Origin: an uncultured Shimia sp.
GTDB taxonomy: Bacteria; Pseudomonadota; Alphaproteobacteria; Rhodobacterales; Rhodobacteraceae
DNA: 64,000 nucleotides
Assembly: GCF_947493595.1 (NCBI RefSeq)
Contig: NZ_CANLRL010000001.1
Coordinates: 186,001 to 250,000 of the forward strand
Reading direction: 5' to 3'
The notes beneath the pieces are model-generated. The model searched no databases. It was given only the letters and a program-made list of their open reading frames with translations, and was not told the origin of the DNA. Position 1 is the first letter of the stretch. The number at the start of each line of letters is the position of its first letter. A program made the position numbers and the translations under genes. Shown piece after piece: positions 56,391 through 64,000 of the stretch.

Positions 56391-56878
56391 GACGGAAACT
56401 TCTACCACACCCGATCTTGAGCCTGACCTTGTTGGTGATCTGGCTGATGCTGGTCAACAAAGTGACGGTTGGCAACGTGCTCTTGGGGGCGATCTTTGGG
56501 GTGATTGTGCCAATTCTGACCGCGCCCTATTGGCCGGGTCGTCCGCGTATCCAGAACTACTTCAAAGTGGTGGAATATGTGCTGGTGGTGCTGTGGGACA
56601 TTGTGGTCGCGAACTTCCACGTCGCCGCGATTATCCTGTTCAAGCGCAACAAGGACATTCACGCCAAGTGGGTTACGGTGCCGCTCGATGTCACATCGCC
56701 TGAGGCAATCACAATTTTGGCAGGCACCATCACAATGACGCCGGGCACGGTGTCGGCGATGTTGTCGGCTGATGGCTCCAGCGTGCTGGTGCATTGTCTG
56801 GATTGTGAAGACCCGGATGCGGTGCGCGATGAGATCAAAAACCGCTACGAGCGCCGGTTGAAGGAGATTTTCTCATGA
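56387..56878 (+). CDS. Na+/H+ antiporter subunit E
   Basis: VNKVTVGNVLLGAIFGVIVPIL; ITILAGTITMTPGTVSAMLSADGSSVLVHCLDCEDP. Confidence 0.94.
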   Translation: MRRKLLPHPILSLTLLVIWLMLVNKVTVGNVLLGAIFGVIVPILTAPYWPGRPRIQNYFKVVEYVLVVLWDIVVANFHVAAIILFKRNKDIHAKWVTVPLDVTSPEAITILAGTITMTPGTVSAMLSADGSSVLVHCLDCEDPDAVRDEIKNRYERRLKEIFS

Positions 56879-57144
56879 TCACAATGGCTCTCTATTTTGG
56901 CTTTGCCTGCTTTGGGCTTGGCATGTTGATGTGCGTTCTGCGCATCGCCAAAGGCCCCACCGCGGCGGATCGGATATTGGCGCTCGATACGCTTGTGATC
57001 AACGTGATTGCGTTGTTGATCCTTTATGGCGTGCACAAGGGCACAGCGATTTACTACGAAGCCTCCATGTTGGTGGCGATGGTCGGGTTTGTGTCCACGG
57101 TTGCCTACTGCCGCTTTGTGCTGCGCGGCGACATCATCGAGTAA
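56875..57144 (+). CDS. Na+/H+ antiporter subunit F
   Basis: Three TM; CVLRIAKGPTAADRILALDTLVINVIALLILYG. Confidence 0.94.
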   Translation: MITMALYFGFACFGLGMLMCVLRIAKGPTAADRILALDTLVINVIALLILYGVHKGTAIYYEASMLVAMVGFVSTVAYCRFVLRGDIIE

Positions 57145-57155
57145 GGGAGAGACAA

Positions 57156-57524
57156 ATGTTTGCAGAAATCCTTGTGTCCTTCTTCATCGTGCTGGCGGGT
57201 GTGTTTGGGCTGGTCGGCAGCTTTGGCATGCTGAAGCTCAAAGACACCATGCAGCGCCTACATGCCCCCACCAAGGCGACCACACTTGGGGTTGGCGGGG
57301 TGCTGATTGCCTCGATGCTCTACTTCCTACTGGTGAAAGGCACCCTGTCGTTTCATGAGCTTTTGATCACCATCTTCCTGTTCCTGACCGCACCGGTGAG
57401 CGCGCATTTCGTTGCCAAGACATACATTCAGGCCAAGATGAAGCCGGAGGAGTTGCCAGGCTCGGACGGGGAGTTTGGTTGGGCGATCTATGATGATCCG
57501 CCAGCCTATTACGACAACGATTGA
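57156..57524 (+). CDS. Na+/H+ antiporter subunit G
   Basis: VFGLVGSFGMLKLKDTMQRLHAPTKATTLGVGGVLIASML. Confidence 0.94.
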   Translation: MFAEILVSFFIVLAGVFGLVGSFGMLKLKDTMQRLHAPTKATTLGVGGVLIASMLYFLLVKGTLSFHELLITIFLFLTAPVSAHFVAKTYIQAKMKPEELPGSDGEFGWAIYDDPPAYYDND

Positions 57525-57549
57525 TCGGTTTGGTCTCATGAAGATCTTA

Positions 57550-57578
57550 AAAAACGCGCCCCACGTCGGCGCGTTTTT
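57550..57578. terminator. Intrinsic terminator downstream of the mrp operon
   Basis: AAAAACGCGCC-CCACGTC-GGCGCGTTTTT, perfect 11-bp stem. Confidence 0.85.
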
Positions 57579-57719
57579 GCTTTTTCTGCCAGATGCTTGG
57601 CATTTGTGGTTAACGCACGCTTGCCGCTTGCGGCGGGCCATGTTTCTATGGCGTGAATTGTCATGTGATCACCGCCGTTGCATTTGGCCCTGATCTCCAA
57701 GCCATTGGGATAAGACACC

Positions 57720-58856
57720 ATGAAGTTTCCGATTTTCACTCCACTGTCAGCGGCCATGCTCTCGGCGAGCCTTTTGGCGTCCAGTGCCATGGCACAAGAT
57801 GCCGCATCCCCAAAAGTTGCGATTGCGGCGGCTTACACGGATGAGCTGGTCGATGAGGTCATTTTCATCGGCAAAGGGGAAGCCGTGGACAAGGTCGATC
57901 TTGTCGCGCGGGTAAGTGGGTTTGTTGAAAAAATTCACGGTCTGGATGGAGATGAAGTTGCGGCGGGAGACCTGTTGTTTGAGATCGAGCCGGAGGTCTA
58001 TCAGGCGGCAGTTGATGCGCGCAAAGCGGATCTGTCTCAAGCGGAAGCCAATCTGCGTCTGAGCGAAGTGGAACTGGTCCGCAAAACTGAGCTGTTTGAG
58101 CGTGATGTGGGTACTGAGGCGGATCGCGACGTGGCCGTTGCTGACAACGAAGTGGCTAAAGCGCAGGTGGAAATTGCCAAAGCGGCTATTGCACAGGCGC
58201 AGTTGGATTTGGATTACACCAAAATCCACGCTCCGTTTGATGGGCGCATTGGGCGGTCCAATGTCAGTGTGGGCGAGTTGGTGGGGCCAAACAGTGCGTC
58301 GCTGATCAACATTGTGCGCACAGCACCGATCTTTGTGGAGTTCTCGCTCACTGAAAAGCAATTGGTGGAAGTGATGGAGCATCACGAAGCCGAGCTTCAG
58401 GAACTGGCTGACAAGGAGAAGGCACCGAAAGTTTACGCCATTTTGCCAAACGGGGACGAGCTCGAAGAAGTTGGACAGGTGGTTTTTGTAGACAACCGGA
58501 TCAACCCCGCCACGGGCACCATCACCTTGCGAGCAGAGTTTGAAAACGCGCGTGGGTTGCTGCTGGACGGGGCGTTCCTGAACATCCGTATTGCCAGCGC
58601 GGCACCAAGTCAGGTGTTGATGATCCCACAGGCGGCCGTGCAGCGCGATCAGCGTGGTGATTTTGTGCTGGTTGTTGGCCAACAGCAGACTGTGGAGCAA
58701 CGCTACGTGACGCTGGGTCGTCAGGTTGAGGCGGCTGTGGTTGTTGAGGATGGCATGCGGGAAGGCGAATCCGTGATTGTCGAAGGCCTGCAACGTGTGC
58801 GCCCCGGTGTGACCGTGGATGCCGTGCTGGCCGGTCAGTCGACAGAGGAGCAGTAA
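57720..58856 (+). CDS. RND efflux transporter periplasmic adaptor (membrane fusion) subunit
   Basis: KVDLVARVSGFVEKIHGLDGDEVAAGDLLFEIEPEVYQAAVDARKADLSQAEANLRLSEVELVRKTELFERDVGTEADRD. Confidence 0.95.
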   Translation: MKFPIFTPLSAAMLSASLLASSAMAQDAASPKVAIAAAYTDELVDEVIFIGKGEAVDKVDLVARVSGFVEKIHGLDGDEVAAGDLLFEIEPEVYQAAVDARKADLSQAEANLRLSEVELVRKTELFERDVGTEADRDVAVADNEVAKAQVEIAKAAIAQAQLDLDYTKIHAPFDGRIGRSNVSVGELVGPNSASLINIVRTAPIFVEFSLTEKQLVEVMEHHEAELQELADKEKAPKVYAILPNGDELEEVGQVVFVDNRINPATGTITLRAEFENARGLLLDGAFLNIRIASAAPSQVLMIPQAAVQRDQRGDFVLVVGQQQTVEQRYVTLGRQVEAAVVVEDGMREGESVIVEGLQRVRPGVTVDAVLAGQSTEEQ

Positions 58857-58859
58857 CCC

Positions 58860-61800
58860 GTGTTTTCAGCGATCTTCATCCAGCGCCCCAAAACGGCGTT
58901 TGTGATTTCCCTGGTGCTCTCCATTATGGGGTTCATCGGGTATAACACGCTTCCAGTGGAGCAGTTTCCGGACATCACCCCCCCTGTGGTGACAGTGTCG
59001 ACCAACTACACCGGGGCCAACTCTGAAACGGTGGAAAACACCGTCGCCGCGCCAATCGAGGCGCAAGTGAACGGTGTGGATGACATGATTTATATGTCGT
59101 CTGATAGTACAGATACGGGGTCTTACAACCTGTCGGTGACGTTTGAAGTGGGCACAGACCCGGACATCGCCTCGGTGAACGTGCAGAACCGCGTGGCACA
59201 GGCCACTGCGCAACTGCCAACCGAGGTGACCAATAGCGGGGTGGTGACACAGAAGTCCTCCACCAACATGCTGTTGATTGTGACTTTGGCATCCCCAAAC
59301 GGCACCTACGACGAGGTGTTTTTGTCCAATTACGCTTCTATCAATCTGCGTGACGCACTGGCGCGCGTGAAGGGCGTTGGTAAAGCGGACGTGATGACCA
59401 ACTTTGAATACTCCATGCGGATGTGGATGGATCCAGACCGCATGGCGGGACTCGGTTTGACGCCCGGCGATCTGGTTGCGGCCATTCGTGAGCAGAACCT
59501 TGAGGTGTCCGCCGGTCAGATCGGCACGCCGCCAATCCCGACTGGTCAGCAGTTTCAATACACCATCAAATCCAAAGGCCGTTTGACCACGGTGAAGGAA
59601 TTTGAAGAGATTGTGCTGCGGACCGGCGAAGCAGGCAGCATAGTGCGTATGAAAGACGTTGCGCGTGTCGAATTGGGCGCAAACTACTACAACGCGTCTG
59701 GTCGGGCCGACGGCAACCCAGCGACGGTTTTGGCGATTTATCAGGCGCCAGGTGAAAACGCTTTGGCGGTTGCTGATGCTGTAAAGGCTGAAGTGGAGCG
59801 GCTCTCCAGCGCCTTCCCGGATGATGTGGAATATGCCATTCCTTATGACAGTACGCTGTTTGTGGAACAATCGCTGAGCGATGTGGTTTCGACCCTGATC
59901 TTGACCTTCATTCTTGTGATCTCGGTTGTATTTGTCTTTCTGGGCAATGTGCGGGCGACCGCCATTCCGGCGGTGGCCATTCCTGTGTCTTTGATTGGCA
60001 CGTTTGCGTTCCTGCTGCTGTTTGGCATGTCGCTAAACACGATCTCGCTGTTCGCTCTGGTGTTGGCTATCGGGATCGTGGTGGATGACGCCATCGTGGT
60101 GGTGGAGAACGTCGAGCGGATCATTGCGGAAGAGGGGCTTTCGGCTGCGGACGCAACCCGCAAAGCCATGGGGCAAATCACCGGTCCGGTGATTGCCACC
60201 ACCCTGGTTTTGCTGGCGGTGTTTGTGCCGGTGACGTTTATGCCCGGCATCACCGGACGTTTGTACACGCAGTTTGCCGTGACCATTTCGACCGCGGTGG
60301 TGATTTCGTCAATCAACGCGTTGACACTGTCTCCGGCGCTTTGCTCGCTGATTTTGAAAGCACGTGATCCAGGTGGCCCCAAAGGGGTGATGGCGGTGTT
60401 TGAAAAAGGTGTGGACGGAGCACGGGGGGCTTATGTCGGCGTTGTGCGTCGCTTTGTGCGTATTCCGATCCTGGCAATTGTTGTGCTGGTGGGGATAATG
60501 GTTGGTTCTGGCACGTTGATGAAGACCATCCCGGCCGGCTTTATCCCATTGGAAGACAACGGCACGCTGTTTGTGGATGTTCAGCTGCCGGATGCAGCGT
60601 CGCTTGAGCGGACCGAGACCGTGACGGCCCGTTTGAATGAGCAGTTGATGGAACTCCCTGGCGTGGCCGGCTCTGTGCTGGTGAACGGCTTTAGTTTGCT
60701 CAACGGTTCCGGATCTAACGGGGCAATGATCATTTTGAACCTTGAACCTTGGGACGATCGGCAGACGGATGAGTTGAGCGCGGATGGGATTTTGGCGAAG
60801 GTCTACGGTGTTGCGAACCAGGAGATTTCCGCCAGCGTGATTGCCTTCAACCCGCCGCCAATTTCCGGACTCGGCTTGAGTGCTGGTGTGGAAATGAAAG
60901 TGCAACAAACCGGTGGCGGTTCGGCACAAGACCTCTCGGCGGCGATTGGTTCCTTGGTGTATGCGGCCAACCAGCGCCCGGAGATGGCACAGAGCTACTC
61001 CACCTTCCGCGCGAACGTGCCCAAGGTCTATGTGGATCTGGATCGTGAAAAGGCCAAGTCTCTCAATGTGTCGATCTCTGACGTGTTCACGACGTTGCAA
61101 GGCTATATGGGCTCGATCTATGTGAACGACTTCAACCTGTTTGGTCGGGTGTACCGCGTGATGATCCAGGCGGATGGCGAGTTCCGCTCTCAGGTCGAAG
61201 ACATCAATGCGCTTTATGTGCGCTCTCAAACCGGTGAAATGGTGCCCATGGGCACATTGGTAAACGTGCGCAATGAGTTGGGGCCGGTGGCCTTGAACCG
61301 TTACAACATGTTCCGTTCTGCCACGGTAACGGGTGTGCCAAAAGAAGGTCTGTCGACTGGCGATGCGATCCGCGTGCTGGAAGAGGAGGCGGCGAATGCG
61401 CTGCCGCCGGGCTACAGCTTTGAGTGGACCGGGACAGCGCAGCAACAACAGTCCGGTAGCGGGCTTGTGATCATCATCCTGATTATGGCGGTGGTCTTCG
61501 CTTACCTGTTCCTAGTGGCCCAGTATGAAAGCTGGACCATGCCGGTGGGCATTTTGCTCTCCGTGTCTGTGGCGTTGTTTGGCGCCCTTGCAGCGGTGGC
61601 TGTGTCAGGCGGGGATGTGAACCTCTATACTCAGATCGGGATGATCATGTTGATTGGCCTGGCCTCCAAAAACGCCATTCTCATCGTGGAATTTGCGATG
61701 GAGCGGCGGGCCGCCGGGTTGAGCATCAAGGAGGCCGCGATTGAGGCCGCCAGTCAGCGTTTCCGCGCGGTGATGATGACAGCGCTGTCGTTCCTGTTGG

Positions 61801-61997
61801 GCGTGGTGCCATTGCTGGTGGCCAACGGCGCTGGTGCGGCCAGCCAGAAAGCGATCGGTGTGGCTGTGTTTGGCGGTATGTTGGCGGCGACAGTGATTGG
61901 CGTCATCATCGTGCCCATCCTCTATGTGCTGCTGCAAGGCGTGCGCGAATGGGTCAAAGGCACCAACAAGCAAGTGGTGCCGTCAGACGCGGCTTAA
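58860..61997 (+). CDS. RND multidrug efflux permease (HAE1 family)
   Basis: GTG start; [66 protein letters not shown]; 1045 aa. Confidence 0.96.
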   Translation: MFSAIFIQRPKTAFVISLVLSIMGFIGYNTLPVEQFPDITPPVVTVSTNYTGANSETVENTVAAPIEAQVNGVDDMIYMSSDSTDTGSYNLSVTFEVGTDPDIASVNVQNRVAQATAQLPTEVTNSGVVTQKSSTNMLLIVTLASPNGTYDEVFLSNYASINLRDALARVKGVGKADVMTNFEYSMRMWMDPDRMAGLGLTPGDLVAAIREQNLEVSAGQIGTPPIPTGQQFQYTIKSKGRLTTVKEFEEIVLRTGEAGSIVRMKDVARVELGANYYNASGRADGNPATVLAIYQAPGENALAVADAVKAEVERLSSAFPDDVEYAIPYDSTLFVEQSLSDVVSTLILTFILVISVVFVFLGNVRATAIPAVAIPVSLIGTFAFLLLFGMSLNTISLFALVLAIGIVVDDAIVVVENVERIIAEEGLSAADATRKAMGQITGPVIATTLVLLAVFVPVTFMPGITGRLYTQFAVTISTAVVISSINALTLSPALCSLILKARDPGGPKGVMAVFEKGVDGARGAYVGVVRRFVRIPILAIVVLVGIMVGSGTLMKTIPAGFIPLEDNGTLFVDVQLPDAASLERTETVTARLNEQLMELPGVAGSVLVNGFSLLNGSGSNGAMIILNLEPWDDRQTDELSADGILAKVYGVANQEISASVIAFNPPPISGLGLSAGVEMKVQQTGGGSAQDLSAAIGSLVYAANQRPEMAQSYSTFRANVPKVYVDLDREKAKSLNVSISDVFTTLQGYMGSIYVNDFNLFGRVYRVMIQADGEFRSQVEDINALYVRSQTGEMVPMGTLVNVRNELGPVALNRYNMFRSATVTGVPKEGLSTGDAIRVLEEEAANALPPGYSFEWTGTAQQQQSGSGLVIIILIMAVVFAYLFLVAQYESWTMPVGILLSVSVALFGALAAVAVSGGDVNLYTQIGMIMLIGLASKNAILIVEFAMERRAAGLSIKEAAIEAASQRFRAVMMTALSFLLGVVPLLVANGAGAASQKAIGVAVFGGMLAATVIGVIIVPILYVLLQGVREWVKGTNKQVVPSDAA

Positions 61998-62026
61998 ACC
62001 GCTCTGAACACCAACGTAAACATAGT

Positions 62027-62064
62027 CTGTGGCGGCACATACCTTTGACGGGTTGCCGCCACAG
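62027..62064 (+). terminator. Terminator-like inverted repeat downstream of the RND operon
   Basis: CTGTGGCGGCA-N16-TGCCGCCACAG, perfect 11-bp stem, then GTGCGTTTT. Confidence 0.6.
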
Positions 62065-62134
62065 TGCGTTTTGGACCGGGTGTTGTTTCGGTGACGCGTG
62101 GATTTTGGAACCCTGGAGGCGCCGTGGCAGTCGA

Positions 62135-62578
62135 ATGGCGGAAGGTCAGAAAAACATGGAATCGTTGGATGCTTTCATCGCAAAACTTAGTCTTGGAGCG
62201 GCGAGTAAGTTCTTGATAGTGCTGCCGTCTCTGTTTCTGATCTTCCATCTGCTTATCATCGCAGGTGTCTTACCCCATAGCATTGTGTGGGGCGGGCGTT
62301 TGACCGACCAAACCATGCTGCCGTTTGAGCTTTTGGCCTTGGTGTTAAACCTGTTGTTGATGCTTGTGGGCGGTGTTGCAGGGGGATTTGTGACAAGCTC
62401 AGTGGCCCGGTCTGTGGTTGCGAGAATTCAGTGGTTCTTGTTCTATTTTGTGGTCGTCAATACTGTTTTGGCGCTGTTCTCGACCACCTTGTTTGAGGTG
62501 CTTTTGACGCCGGTCACCGCGATCTATGCGGTGTGTTTGTATCGGATCGCTAGATTTGGTGGGGTCGACGTTGTGTGA
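62135..62578 (+). CDS. Hypothetical membrane protein
   Basis: About 3-4 hydrophobic segments; start at MAEGQKNMESLDAF or the internal Met at 62156. Confidence 0.6.
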   Translation: MAEGQKNMESLDAFIAKLSLGAASKFLIVLPSLFLIFHLLIIAGVLPHSIVWGGRLTDQTMLPFELLALVLNLLLMLVGGVAGGFVTSSVARSVVARIQWFLFYFVVVNTVLALFSTTLFEVLLTPVTAIYAVCLYRIARFGGVDVV

Positions 62579-62587
62579 GGTTCGGCA

Positions 62588-63160
62588 ATGATTCGGGGCA
62601 TTTCTACACTCTTTGCAGTGTTTGTGACGGCACTGTCAGCGTCCTCGGAGGAGCGACCTCAGGGGCTGTTGTGGAACCGGTCTGGGTTGCCCGCCACTCT
62701 GCCATTGTTGATCAAAACAACGGAAGATGCCGACTATTTCCTCCATTTGCGGGATGTCGAGAAGGATAGGGTCGTCTTGGCGGCTTACGTACGCGGCGGC
62801 GAGTTTTTTCAGGTCTTGGTGCCGCCGGGGCGGTTTGAGCTTGTTTTTGCGTCCGGTGAGAACTGGCAAGGTGAGGCCAAGCTGTTTGGGGTGAACACGC
62901 ATATATTCACACTGGATCAACCTTTGAAGTTTTGGGCGACGATGAGCCAGCGGAAGGGGCATTTGATTGACCTCACACAGGCGAGCGGCACAACCATCAG
63001 CGACTTGGCAAAGTGTCAGAGATTGGCGCTGGATCCAGACAGCTTGCGCTACCGTAAGGGGCTGTTTGATCCTTTGCTGCGCGACCCAAGCGGAGCGACT
63101 GAGGCTTGGTCGGAGATGCCGTCGCCGCATTACGATATACGGGTTCACGTGTGTAGTTAA
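62588..63160 (+). CDS. Hypothetical exported protein
   Basis: N-terminal signal-like MIRGISTLFAVFVTALSASS; no family recognised. Confidence 0.6.
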   Translation: MIRGISTLFAVFVTALSASSEERPQGLLWNRSGLPATLPLLIKTTEDADYFLHLRDVEKDRVVLAAYVRGGEFFQVLVPPGRFELVFASGENWQGEAKLFGVNTHIFTLDQPLKFWATMSQRKGHLIDLTQASGTTISDLAKCQRLALDPDSLRYRKGLFDPLLRDPSGATEAWSEMPSPHYDIRVHVCS

Positions 63161-63230
63161 AGACGCCCATTCGTCAATTCTTTTGCCCGCACTATGGACC
63201 CCTGAGGGCTGCTCACCTACGAGTTAAGTC

Positions 63231-63863
63231 ATGTCAAAATCTAGTATTTCTGTTCAGAACAATCCAAGTCTTGAAGATATTTTGGCCGACGACGAAAAAG
63301 TGCTTTGGTCTGGCGCTCCAGATTTTGGAAAGAAGCTATATGAGATGGCACAAACGGAGCGGGTCTTGGGGATTGGCTTCGCCATTGGCTCGGTCGCCAT
63401 GCTCAGCTCGTTGCCGTTTGTCAGTACAAAAATGGGCGGATGGACCATTGCTGCTTGGGTGTACGGCGCGGTGATTGTTGTCTTCTTTTTTGCCCTATTC
63501 GCCATGGCCTTTGATCGTCAGTTTGTGTTGTCAAACCAAGCCTATTTCGTGACGGATCGGCGTTCTATTGTCTTGCGTTTGGGGAGAAATTGGCGATTAG
63601 CCAGCAGGATTTACGTGGTGTCTTGTCCGCACGCAAAAGCGTTTACCTATGCGGTGCGTCGGAACCACCCCTACGGCTGTCTTCGGGTGGGAACCCTTTT
63701 GGACAAGGACTTGGTGCAGCCATTTGGTTTTGGCTTGGCCCAACCTGGGCAGCCGTTTTTGCATGGGCGAACGCTTGTTCCGGTGGAGTTCGAAAACATT
63801 CGGGAAGCGGACTACGTGCGCTCGCTTATTCTGGCCGCCATGCCTAAAGAGAGGGTGGATTAA
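63231..63863 (+). CDS. Hypothetical membrane protein with bacterial PH-like features
   Basis: DEKVLWSGAPD ... two TM ... QAYFVTDRRSIVLRLGRNWR; gene order and coding character. Confidence 0.65.
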   Translation: MSKSSISVQNNPSLEDILADDEKVLWSGAPDFGKKLYEMAQTERVLGIGFAIGSVAMLSSLPFVSTKMGGWTIAAWVYGAVIVVFFFALFAMAFDRQFVLSNQAYFVTDRRSIVLRLGRNWRLASRIYVVSCPHAKAFTYAVRRNHPYGCLRVGTLLDKDLVQPFGFGLAQPGQPFLHGRTLVPVEFENIREADYVRSLILAAMPKERVD

Positions 63864-63941
63864 CGTCGTCGCCATACAAAGCGGTGCCGCTGCAAACAAA
63901 GGGCCGGAGAAAACTCCAACCCCTTGTGATTGTGTTTGATT

Positions 63942-64000
63942 TCAAAGCTGAATGCGGAAGCGGGCGAAGCCGTCTGGGCCTTCGCCTGCGGCCTCGATGG
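63942..64000 (-). CDS. C-terminal end of an unidentified minus-strand gene (truncated by window edge)
   Basis: Minus-strand reading ...IEAAGEGPDGFARFRIQL*. Confidence 0.4.
   Translation of the reverse strand, partial: IEAAGEGPDGFARFRIQL

Noticed and set aside
51621-57524. Mrp antiporter operon as a novel system
   Set aside because: The fused A/B plus C-D-E-F-G arrangement is a known (group 2 / Pha-type) organisation in alphaproteobacteria.
60309-61448. 379-aa minus-strand ORF inside the RND permease gene
   Set aside because: Low-plausibility His/Arg-rich translation opposite a well-defined HAE1 permease.
57720-61997. RND pump as a novel system because no TolC-like gene is adjacent
   Set aside because: RND operons frequently use an outer-membrane factor encoded elsewhere; sequences are typical HAE1 family.

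Overview
This 64 kb window is a GC-rich, densely coding chromosomal segment. Its gene content and order point to a marine Rhodobacteraceae (Roseobacter-type) alphaproteobacterium; this is inferred from recognisable protein families, no search was run. About 63 coding regions are supported, most of them housekeeping: trpS, murJ, glnD, rsmI/yraN/gshB with a divergent LpoA-like gene, a ComM-like AAA gene (yifB), cobU/cobC-like genes, coaBC, dut, a membrane-anchored MoeB/HesA, an M3 peptidase, a capsule cluster (KpsT, KpsE, KdsA, phosphomannomutase), mreBCD-mrdA-rodA, rlmJ, a complete Mrp/Pha antiporter operon (fused A/B, C-G) and an RND pump. No tRNA, rRNA, CRISPR array, transposase or prophage was seen. 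The most unusual locus is 40441-51491: nine co-directional genes encoding an exported Cys-type sulfatase, an exported HAD phosphatase, MoxR, DUF58, DUF4381, two VWA proteins (the second with a degenerate MIDAS motif), BatD and an octaheme c-type cytochrome with a HEAT/TPR-like tail. Two perfect 15-bp palindromes lie end to end upstream of it. Other regulatory signals read from the sequence are a four-half-site, 11-bp-phased Pho-box-like array upstream of a PhoX-like gene; two matched ArsR-type operators 40 bp apart; a 12-bp inverted repeat upstream of a DUF2975/XRE pair; overlapping palindromes and a CtrA-like site upstream of yifB/comM; a predicted 5'-terminal hairpin on the mreB transcript; and a dispersed hairpin-GGGATATTT intergenic element in four copies.
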